The notes under the pieces: model-generated
Database searches by the model: none
The model's input: the letters and a program-made list of their open reading frames with translations, nothing else
What the model was told of the DNA's origin: nothing
Shown: positions 1 to 6,463 of the stretch, piece by piece
Layout: the number at the start of each line of letters is the position of its first letter
How positions within the stretch are numbered: position 1 is the stretch's first letter
Source of the DNA: VGRF01 sp964460485
Lineage (GTDB): Bacteria; Myxococcota_A; UBA9160; UBA6930
Assembly (NCBI GenBank): GCA_964460485.1
Contig: CAYWRY010000195.1
Coordinates: 1-6,463, forward strand
DNA: 6,463 nucleotides
Direction: 5' to 3'
Program-made: the position numbers and the translations under genes

Positions 1-707
1 GGCGTCGGGGCGACCGCCTCGATCACCTGCGGCAGCAGCGCGAGCGTTCCGATCTTCCCGGTGTGCCCGCCGGCCTCCGTGCCCTGCGCGACGACGTAGT
101 CCGCCCCGTCGGCAGCCACCTGCCGCGCCGCCTTCACGGTGCCCACGAGCGAGAGGATGGTGGTGCCGTTCGCGCGCAGCGCGTCGGCGAATGGCTTCGG
201 CGTGCCGAGGCCGGACGCGAACACGGGCACCTCCTCCTCGAGCAGCACCTCGATCTGCGCGCCCGCCCAGCTCTGCCCGGGCTTCACCCAGTTGCCCGTC
301 CCTCCGGCTTCCGGAGGCGCCTGCTTGAGCTCGATGCCGAGCGAGGCGGCGATGCGCGCGATCGCCTCGACGTGCTGCCGCGGCAGCCTGTCTGCGGGCG
401 GCGCCGCGCTGGCGCCGCTGCCGGCGCCGCGCCGCGGCGCGAGAAAGTTCGGCGAGAGCAGCAGGTCCACGCCGAACGGCTTGTTGGTGAGCGAGCGGAT
501 CTTGCGAATCTCGGCGCGCAGCACGTCGGGCGAGTAGGCGACGCCGCCCATCACGCCGAGCCCGCCCGCGTTGGAGACGGCGGCCGCCAGCTCGGCGGTG
601 GCGACCGGCGCGCCGGTGCCGGCCACCGGGCCCATGCCGGCGAGCACGACGGGGTACTCGATGCCGATGCGATCGCAGAAGTCGGTGCGCAGCGTGGGGC
701 GGGACAT
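1..707 (-). CDS. Nitronate monooxygenase-family FMN enzyme (partial, C-terminus outside window)
   Basis: The 235 visible codons match the nitronate monooxygenase / 2-nitropropane dioxygenase TIM-barrel family. These cytoplasmic FMN enzymes oxidise alkyl nitronates such as propionate-3-nitronate; many members have unknown true substrates. Visible landmarks are VLAGMGPVAG at residues 21-30 (the N-terminal flavin-site strand), SNAGGLGVMGG at 45-55, KPFGVDLLLSP at 76-86, PVFASGLGTP at 161-170, and AQGTEAGGHTG at 207-217. His215 in the last motif corresponds to the family's catalytic base. A Pro/Ala/Gly/Arg-rich linker at about 91-109 looks locally variable. The ATG at 707 has a strong ribosome-binding site inside the end of the DUF2087 gene, and only 2 nt separate the two genes, so co-translation is likely. 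The remaining barrel, roughly 80-120 residues, lies beyond base 1. Family assignment is secure; substrate is not. Confidence 0.93.
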   Translation of the reverse strand, partial: MSRPTLRTDFCDRIGIEYPVVLAGMGPVAGTGAPVATAELAAAVSNAGGLGVMGGVAYSPDVLRAEIRKIRSLTNKPFGVDLLLSPNFLAPRRGAGSGASAAPPADRLPRQHVEAIARIAASLGIELKQAPPEAGGTGNWVKPGQSWAGAQIEVLLEEEVPVFASGLGTPKPFADALRANGTTILSLVGTVKAARQVAADGADYVVAQGTEAGGHTGKIGTLALLPQVIEAVAPT

Positions 708-709
708 GC

Positions 710-1159
710 TCACTCCTCTCGTTCGGTGCGCACGCCAGGTTGGAGCAATCCCGCGCGGCGTGCCTTCTTCTCTTCGGCCCTGCGCGACTGCTCCGCGCGA
801 TACGCGGCCACCGTCGCGCGCAGGTCGACGTCGGAGATCTCCGCGTCGAAGGCCAGCGATCTCGGCGGAAGCCCGACGCGGTACTGCTTGCCGTCGCGCG
901 TGCGCTCGAGGTGCCCGTAGTCGACCAGCCAGCGCCGCAGCGTCACGTGGTCCACGTCGAGGGCCGGCGCGATCTCGCACTGCCAGCGTTTCAGCTCCGC
1001 GTTCACCTCGCGCTCGGAGTAGCTGCGCTTCTCGTCGAGGCCGAGCGTGAAGCTCTTCATCAGGATCTCGCGGTCGCGCGCGCGCTTCGGAAAGCCGCGC
1101 GGCCCGCGATCGGCGCCGAGCTTCACGACGCGCTCCACGAACTCTTCGAGCGAGATCAT
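710..1159 (-). CDS. DUF2087 domain protein
   Basis: This is a 149-aa protein with one DUF2087 domain at about residues 20-96. The hallmark strings are GFPKRARDREILM (22-34), RSYSEREVNAEL (45-56), LRRWLVDYGHLERTRDGKQY (74-93). The conserved YSE-x-EVN and LRR-x-LVD-x-G-x-L-x-R pattern is what defines the family. The fold is thought to be winged-helix-like, and such domains are often found alone or fused to transcriptional-regulator or acetyltransferase domains, so a DNA-binding or regulatory role is an inference only. After the domain comes an acidic segment, then a basic, probably helical tail (about 117-137, rich in Arg/Lys/Ala/Glu). The chosen ATG gives a complete domain with a 20-residue lead-in. 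The frame stays open further upstream through the palindrome, so the start is likely but not certain. No Shine-Dalgarno sequence precedes it. The flavoenzyme gene follows after 2 nt. Confidence 0.85.
   Translation of the reverse strand: MISLEEFVERVVKLGADRGPRGFPKRARDREILMKSFTLGLDEKRSYSEREVNAELKRWQCEIAPALDVDHVTLRRWLVDYGHLERTRDGKQYRVGLPPRSLAFDAEISDVDLRATVAAYRAEQSRRAEEKKARRAGLLQPGVRTEREE
713..720 (-). promoter_or_regulatory. Ribosome-binding site of the nitronate monooxygenase gene
   Basis: On the minus strand the sequence reads GAGAGGAG, then TGAGC, then ATG. The AGGAG core is 5 nt from the start codon. It lies within the last codons of the DUF2087 gene, whose TGA ends 2 nt before this ATG. This fixes the flavoenzyme's start and supports translational coupling between the two genes. 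Confidence 0.75.
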
Positions 1160-1168
1160 GGCGGCAGA

Positions 1169-1205
1169 GAATGGCCCTTTGGGGTCAGAGTCCAAAGGGC
1201 CATTC
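1169..1205. repeat. Perfect 14-bp inverted repeat with 9-nt loop (REP-like palindrome or terminator stem)
   Basis: Left arm GAATGGCCCTTTGG (1169-1182) is the exact reverse complement of right arm CCAAAGGGCCATTC (1192-1205). The loop is GGTCAGAGT, and a G-T wobble could extend the stem by one pair. It fills 37 of the 47 nt between the lipoprotein stop codon and the DUF2087 start. Neither strand has a T-run after the stem, so it is not a classical intrinsic terminator, although it could stop or stabilise the upstream transcript. The central GGGGTCAGAGTCC resembles the core of dispersed palindromes that, from memory, occur near REP-associated (Y1/RAYT) transposases. That link is unverified, and no transposase is present here. 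Confidence 0.8.
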
Positions 1206-1206
1206 G

Positions 1207-1665
1207 TCAGTCCGGGTAGCAGCCCGCGTATTCGTGCCCGTACCCCCAGCGGAAGTACAGGGGCACCGCGGGGTGTCCGCCGGCGCGCACGCCGAGCCAC
1301 ATCAGGCGGCCGGTGGCGTCGCCTCGGACGCGCGCGACGCACGCACGCAGCTCTTCGTCGGCCGCGGCGCGTGCCTTCCTCGAGCCACCGCACCAGTAGG
1401 CGTAGTCGTGGATCTGGCAGCAGTCGCGGTAGTCGCCATCGGGCCAAAAGGAGCAGCCGTCGAAGCGGAAGGGCAGCGGCGGCTTGCCGGCGGGCTCGCC
1501 GTGCTCCGCGCACCACGCGGCCGCCTCTCGCTCGATGGCGGCGGCCGCGACGGGATCGCGGTCGTACGGCGCGGCGGTGTGCGCCGGCAGCGAGGTGCAG
1601 GATGCGAGCGCGCCGACGTAGAGGAGCAAGAGCGCGACCGGGAGCGCGAGCCACACGCGTTTCAT
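1207..1665 (-). CDS. Small phospholipase-A2-like lipoprotein
   Basis: This is a 152-aa exported protein. Residues 1-22 form a signal peptide (MKR, then a hydrophobic run) ending in a clean lipobox, L20-A21-S22-C23, so the mature protein should be lipid-anchored at Cys23. The core motif is DCCQIHDYAYW at residues 81-91, followed by GGSRKARAAADEELRAC (93-109). CC-x-x-HD-x-x-Y plus a downstream Asp and Cys is the phospholipase A2 active-site helix pattern: His86 would be the catalytic His, Asp87 the Ca2+ ligand, Tyr90 and Asp103 supporting residues. DGCSFWPDGDY (69-79) may stand in for the calcium loop. The Cys content (23, 51, 71, 82, 83, 92, 109, 149) suggests disulfides. The ATG at 1665 is chosen because the signal peptide starts there; the same frame runs far upstream antisense to the VOC and mgtE genes, but that part has no signal. 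Enzymatic activity is inferred from the motif only. Confidence 0.82.
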   Translation of the reverse strand: MKRVWLALPVALLLLYVGALASCTSLPAHTAAPYDRDPVAAAAIEREAAAWCAEHGEPAGKPPLPFRFDGCSFWPDGDYRDCCQIHDYAYWCGGSRKARAAADEELRACVARVRGDATGRLMWLGVRAGGHPAVPLYFRWGYGHEYAGCYPD

Positions 1666-1673
1666 GCGCCCAG

Positions 1674-1679
1674 CATAAT
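1674..1679 (+). promoter_or_regulatory. Possible -10 box for the VOC gene
   Basis: CATAAT matches the TATAAT consensus at five of six positions. It is one of the few AT-rich words in the 69-nt divergent gap between the lipoprotein and VOC genes, 55 nt before the VOC start. No convincing -35 element is seen at the right distance, so this is a weak call. Confidence 0.22.
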
Positions 1680-1734
1680 CACGCCGGCGGGCGCCGGCCG
1701 AGCGCCGCGCTCTCCGCGTCGCTACGAAGCCGCG

Positions 1735-2139
1735 ATGCAGCTCCTCGACCACGCCTCCATCGCCGTGCGCGACCTCGCGCGCGCAAAGCCCTGCTACCGC
1801 GCGGTGCTCTCCGCGCTCGCCGCGCCGGAGGTGTACGACGAGCCCGGCGCGATCGGCTTCGGCGCGCGGAACGCGCGCGGCGACGACGCCCACAGCTACC
1901 TGAGCGTGTTCGAGTCGGCGGACGCCGAGCCGAGCGCGCGCCGCCACGTCTGCTTCCGCGCCGCGAGCGCTGCCCAGGTGCGCGCTGCACACGCCGCAGG
2001 CCTCGCCGCCGGCGGCCGCGACGACGGCGCCCCCGGCCTGCGCCCGGCCTACCACGCCTCGTACTACGCCGCATTCCTGCTCGATCCCGAAGGCGACCGC
2101 GTCGAAATCGTCTCGCACCGCGCAGGCGACGCGGCCTGA
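1735..2139 (+). CDS. VOC (glyoxalase/bleomycin-resistance fold) family protein
   Basis: This is a 134-aa single-domain protein of the vicinal oxygen chelate superfamily. It opens with LDHASIAVRDLARAKPCYRA (4-23), the classic first beta-alpha module with metal-ligand candidate His6. A second candidate, His71, lies in RRHVCFRA (69-76). The C-terminal module YYAAFLLDPEGDRVEIV (110-126) carries the third, Glu124. The GxxDDGAPGLRPAYHASYYAAF region is typical of a common bacterial subgroup annotated only as glyoxalase/dioxygenase-like. Proteins of this type usually work as metal-dependent dimers in the cytoplasm; the substrate cannot be read from the sequence. The ATG is placed right before the first strand; the upstream ribosome-binding site is weak. 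mgtE starts 76 nt after the stop and could be cotranscribed. Confidence 0.9.
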   Translation: MQLLDHASIAVRDLARAKPCYRAVLSALAAPEVYDEPGAIGFGARNARGDDAHSYLSVFESADAEPSARRHVCFRAASAAQVRAAHAAGLAAGGRDDGAPGLRPAYHASYYAAFLLDPEGDRVEIVSHRAGDAA

Positions 2140-2215
2140 GCGCGCGAAACCGTTGACGCGCGGCGAGCCAAGCTCGACCGTAGGCGCGCCCGACTCCCCG
2201 CGCCGAGTGTCCACC

Positions 2216-3535
2216 ATGCCGCAGACCGGCGAGAGCCTCGAAGCCAGCGACCTCCACGACGCCTGGCCCTTCCTCGACGCCGAGGAGCGGCTCGAAGGCT
2301 TCCGCCTGCTCGCGCCCGAGGAGGCGGAGCGCTTCTTCACGAACCTCGACGCGCGCGAGGAGTGCGATCTGCTCTCGAAGTTCACGCCCACCGAGCGCCA
2401 GCTCTGGATGCGGCAGCTCGAGCCCGACGACGCGGCCGACGTGGTGCAGGCCGCGACAGGCGAGCAGCGCGAGACGCTGCTCGGCGCGCTCGACGCGACG
2501 ACGCGACGCGAGGTCTCTGCGCTGCTCGCCTACGCGGAGGACGAAGCCGGCGGCCTGATGAATCCCCGCTACGTCCGGCTGCGGCCCGAGATGACCGTCG
2601 ACGAGGCGATCGCCTACCTGCGCCGAGCGGCGCGCGAGCGCGTCGAGATGATCTACTACATCTACGTGCTCGACGCGGAGAACCGCCTGCTCGGCGTCGC
2701 CTCCTTCCGCGAGCTGTTCGCGGCGCCGCCGCAGAAACTGGTGCACGAGGTGATGCGCACGCGCGTCATCACGGTGCGCGACGACCTCGATCAGGAGGAA
2801 GTCGCGAACGTCATCGCCGAGAACGACCTGATGGCCGTGCCCGTGGTGAATGCCCAGGGCCAACTCCAGGGCATCGTCACCATCGACGACGTGGTCGACG
2901 TGGTGCGCGAGGAAGCCACCGAGGACATCCAGAAGATCGGCGGCAGCGAGGCCCTCGACGCGCCCTACCTCGAGACCGGCGTGCTCGAGCTGGTGCGCAA
3001 GCGCGCTGTCTGGCTCACGGTGCTGTTCGTCGGCCAGTTCCTCACCACCTCGGCGATGACCTTCTTCGAGGACGAGCTGGCGCGCGCGATCGTGCTCTCG
3101 CTGTTCATCCCGCTGGTGATCTCGAGCGGCGGCAACTCGGGCTCGCAGGCCAGCACGCTGGTGATCCGCGCGATGGCGATGGAGGAGGTGCGGCTGCGCG
3201 ACTGGTGGCGCGTGCTGCGGCGCGAGGTGGTGATCGGCCTGCTGCTCGGCCTCGTGCTCGGCGCGATCGGCCTCGCGCGCGTCGCGCTCTTCCCGGGCGC
3301 CGAGTCCACCTTCGGCGAGCACTTCGTGCTGATCGGCGTGACCGTCTCGCTGTCGCTGGTGTGGATCGTGATGTGGGGCGCGACCGCGGGCGCGATGCTG
3401 CCGTTCGTGCTGCGCCGGCTCGGCTTCGACCCCGCCAGCGCGAGCGCGCCCTTCGTCGCGACGCTCGTCGACGTGACGGGCCTCGTGATCTACTTCAGCG
3501 TGGCGACGGTGGTGCTGAGCGGGACGCTGCTCTGA
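2216..3535 (+). CDS. mgtE: Magnesium channel/transporter MgtE
   Basis: This 439-aa protein has the full MgtE architecture, close to the usual length of about 450. The cytoplasmic N domain covers about residues 8-110 (repeated acidic helices, e.g. LEPDDAADVVQA at 68-79). It ends in AGGLMNPRYVRL (111-122), the normal junction to the CBS pair. CBS1 is about 124-172. CBS2 is about 176-232 (VHEVMRTRVITV through GIVTIDDVVDVV). A connecting helix leads into five predicted membrane segments between about 262 and 438. The pore signature SSGGNSGSQASTLVIRAMA (303-321) is intact. Asp419 in LVDVTGL (417-423) matches the pore Asp (D432 in Thermus thermophilus). The family forms inner-membrane homodimers that admit Mg2+ and close when the N/CBS domains bind Mg2+. 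The ATG at 2216 is preferred because the N domain starts just after it; a GTG at 2207 and a TTG at 2153 are in frame but add only a composition-poor leader. Confidence 0.97.
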   Translation: MPQTGESLEASDLHDAWPFLDAEERLEGFRLLAPEEAERFFTNLDAREECDLLSKFTPTERQLWMRQLEPDDAADVVQAATGEQRETLLGALDATTRREVSALLAYAEDEAGGLMNPRYVRLRPEMTVDEAIAYLRRAARERVEMIYYIYVLDAENRLLGVASFRELFAAPPQKLVHEVMRTRVITVRDDLDQEEVANVIAENDLMAVPVVNAQGQLQGIVTIDDVVDVVREEATEDIQKIGGSEALDAPYLETGVLELVRKRAVWLTVLFVGQFLTTSAMTFFEDELARAIVLSLFIPLVISSGGNSGSQASTLVIRAMAMEEVRLRDWWRVLRREVVIGLLLGLVLGAIGLARVALFPGAESTFGEHFVLIGVTVSLSLVWIVMWGATAGAMLPFVLRRLGFDPASASAPFVATLVDVTGLVIYFSVATVVLSGTLL

Positions 3536-3603
3536 AGCGCGCCAGCGCATCCTGTGCGAGGACCCGTCGGGCAGCGTGGCGGAGCCATTTCAGGCGGGGC
3601 GAG

Positions 3604-4116
3604 TCAATCCTCTCGCGCCGGGGCCGCGCCGTGCACGGACGACGCCCGCGCTTCGGGCGGGCGGACCGCGATATAGGCGACCTGCTCCGTGGCGTGGCAG
3701 GCGTTGCAGCCGGCCGTGAGGTCGCGGAAGCGCGCGTCGAACAGGGCCGCGCCGCGCGCCGCCACCGCCGCGTCCATCGCGGCGAGCGGGCCAGCCAGAA
3801 ACGCCTGCGCGGACGCGGCGCGCTTCGGGCGCCTCTCGAGGCCGAGCTCGATGGCCAGGCGGATTTTCTGCAGTTGATAGGCCGCCGCGCTCCAGTTCTC
3901 GTCTTCGCCTGCCCAGTAGAGCTCGGCGTAGCGATGGCCCACTTCGAGCATCGCCACGTCGAAGCCGCGAAGCTGTCGCTCCAGCTGCAGCGTCTGCTCG
4001 CGGCGCTCGGGGGAGAGCCACGCGGGCGCGGGAGCCGGCGCGGCGCTGCACGCGGCGAGAAGGCCGCCGAACGACAGCAGCGTCAACGCGCGGTGCGCGC
4101 GCGTGGATCCGCTCAT
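3604..4116 (-). CDS. c-type cytochrome lipoprotein with a C-terminal haem motif (cytochrome c'-like)
   Basis: This is a 170-aa exported protein. A signal peptide (1-22) ends in lipobox L20-A21-A22-C23, followed by an Ala/Pro linker, so the protein should be a lipid-anchored periplasmic domain. Residues 36-136 look entirely helical. They include HRYAELYWAGEDENWSAAAYQLQKI (61-85, quoted as span; key residues His61, Tyr67, Trp68, Asn74, Trp75, Ala78, Tyr80). One haem-attachment site, CNACH, lies at 137-141, after a Phe/Ala/Arg-rich helix. A helical domain with CxxCH near the C-terminus recalls the cytochrome c' four-helix bundle. The 'NW..A.Y' helix is shared by a widespread, uncharacterised group of such cytochromes. 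The role (electron transfer or gas/ligand binding) is not known. The ATG is chosen because the signal peptide begins there; there is no strong ribosome-binding site. It lies 29 nt after the small ORF downstream of cstA, probably in one transcript. Confidence 0.82.
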   Translation of the reverse strand: MSGSTRAHRALTLLSFGGLLAACSAAPAPAPAWLSPERREQTLQLERQLRGFDVAMLEVGHRYAELYWAGEDENWSAAAYQLQKIRLAIELGLERRPKRAASAQAFLAGPLAAMDAAVAARGAALFDARFRDLTAGCNACHATEQVAYIAVRPPEARASSVHGAAPARED

Positions 4117-4145
4117 CGCCACGCGGCACGCGTCGGCGGCGCGCG

Positions 4146-4297
4146 CTAGCAGCACGATCGGCGCTGCCCGGCGCGCGCAGCCAGTGCGCAGCGCACGCTG
4201 TGCGCGTCGCGTCCCAGGGTCGTGGCGCCGACGAAGCCGCACAGGATGCCGCGCAGCGCGGAGAGGAAGTCGCGAGCGAGCGCCAGCGCCGTCGCCA

Positions 4298-4298
<1 letters not shown>
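4146..4298 (-). CDS. 50-aa Cys-Cys-terminated ORF coupled to cstA; possible shortened YbdD/YjiX-like protein
   Basis: The ATG shares one base with the cstA stop (TGATG), and GGAG lies 8 nt upstream, so translation by coupling is plausible. The product has an amphipathic N-terminal helix (residues 3-23, about LALARDFLSALRGIL plus following residues) and ends ARAGQRRSCC. CstA/BtsT genes are typically followed by a small YbdD/YjiX-family gene (DUF466, about 65 aa) whose product helps CstA in pyruvate uptake. Those proteins share an amphipathic start and an ARxGG...CC end. The family's central Tyr/His/Pro-rich part (PDY-x-x-Y...HP...F-x-x-R) is not seen here in any of the three frames of this strand. 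The ORF could be a shortened or diverged family member, a decayed copy, or an unrelated peptide. Position and ends support it; the middle does not. Confidence 0.5.
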
Positions 4299-6328
<2,030 letters not shown>

Positions 6329-6355
6329 GCGGCCCCCACGAAAAGTGACAGCGAG

Positions 6356-6396
6356 GTGGTGGCATTCTCCGCGCAGGTCCTCGCCGACGCCACCAC
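6356..6396. repeat. 8-bp inverted repeat in the cstA/VOC divergent gap
   Basis: GTGGTGGC (6356-6363) is the exact reverse complement of GCCACCAC (6389-6396), with 25 nt between the arms. It lies in the 97-nt gap that must hold the promoters of cstA (leftward) and the VOC gene (rightward). GAGAAT, a four-of-six match to a -10 box for cstA, sits just inside the left arm (6364-6369, minus strand) without a clear -35. It could be an operator, but an 8-bp match in GC-rich DNA can arise by chance. Confidence 0.3.
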
Positions 6397-6425
6397 GAGC
6401 GCGAGCCGCGGAGTAGGCTGCGCGC

Positions 6426-6463
6426 ATGCATCGCAGCCGACTCGCCGGATTCATCGTCGATTG
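6426..6463 (+). CDS. VOC family protein (partial, only first 12 codons)
   Basis: The start reads MHRSRLAGFIVD, with the next codon beginning TG (Cys or Trp). SRLAGFI(I/V)DC is the typical opening of a group of VOC-superfamily (glyoxalase-fold) proteins, where this is the first beta strand. An AGG lies 8 nt before the ATG and a GGAG 12 nt before it, giving a plausible ribosome-binding site. It is divergent from cstA and shares its upstream region. The call rests on 12 residues and on memory of the family, so it is tentative; substrate and length are unknown. Confidence 0.55.
   Translation, partial: MHRSRLAGFIVD

Noticed and set aside
63..1219. Several plus-strand frames of 130-285 aa across the flavoenzyme and DUF2087 genes
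   Set aside because: They lie antisense to genes with clear family motifs and look like Arg/Ala/Ser-rich shadows.
1683..1698. Repeated GCCGGC words forming a short stem in the lipoprotein/VOC gap
   Set aside because: A 6-bp self-complementary word repeated with a 4-nt gap is common at this base composition, and no binding-site context is seen.
1207..2391. 394-aa extension of the PLA2-like lipoprotein frame
   Set aside because: The upstream part is antisense to the VOC gene and the mgtE 5' end; the signal peptide and lipobox place the real start at 1665.
1679..3550. 623-aa minus-strand reading frame, His/Arg-rich, opposite the VOC gene's 3' part and all of mgtE
   Set aside because: It is the antisense shadow of a certain mgtE gene in GC-rich DNA; its composition is extreme, no domain is seen, and there is no ribosome-binding site.
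3536..3603. Terminator expected between convergent mgtE and the cytochrome gene
   Set aside because: Only a weak 4-bp stem (CGCA/TGCG) and no T-run are visible, so no terminator is called in this 68-nt gap.
3643..3659. Stem CGCCCG/CGGGCG with a 5-nt loop
   Set aside because: It lies inside the cytochrome coding sequence (Arg/Pro/Ala codons), has no T-run, and short GC stems are expected by chance here.
2362..4149. 595-aa plus-strand frame spanning mgtE and the cytochrome gene
   Set aside because: It has Arg-rich shadow composition, crosses the convergent gene boundary and contains no recognisable domain.

Overview
The window is GC-rich chromosomal DNA from a Gram-negative bacterium. Two genes encode lipobox-type lipoproteins, one of them a c-type cytochrome that would sit in the periplasm. 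Codon third positions are overwhelmingly G or C. The protein style fits a high-GC proteobacterium or a myxobacteria-like/'deltaproteobacterial' lineage, but no rRNA or marker gene is present, so the lineage cannot be fixed. There is no tRNA, CRISPR array, transposase gene or phage gene. Coding density is high and no gene-free stretch exceeds about 100 bases.

Left block (1-1665, minus strand): a three-gene run read right to left. It holds a small phospholipase-A2-like lipoprotein, a DUF2087 protein and a nitronate monooxygenase-type flavin enzyme that leaves the window at its left edge. The last two are only 2 nt apart and look translationally coupled. The gap between the first two is almost entirely a perfect 14-bp palindrome with a 9-nt loop, resembling a REP-type element.

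Middle block (1735-3535, plus strand): a single-domain VOC (glyoxalase-fold) protein, then a complete MgtE magnesium channel/transporter. They are divergent from the left block and convergent with the right block.

Right block (3604-6328, minus strand): cstA, encoding a large carbon-starvation/pyruvate transporter, comes first. Its stop codon overlaps the start of a 50-aa ORF ending in Cys-Cys, which sits where CstA's small partner YbdD/YjiX normally lies. A lipoprotein with one C-terminal haem-c motif follows 29 nt later. At the far right edge the first 12 codons of a second VOC-family protein read divergently from cstA.

Most of the content is housekeeping or accessory metabolism: Mg2+ uptake, scavenging of small carbon compounds, flavin oxidation and small detoxification-type enzymes. 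I see no convincing undescribed multi-gene system. The points most worth following are the REP-like palindrome against the DUF2087 start, the shortened YbdD-like ORF coupled to cstA, and the two small lipoproteins.
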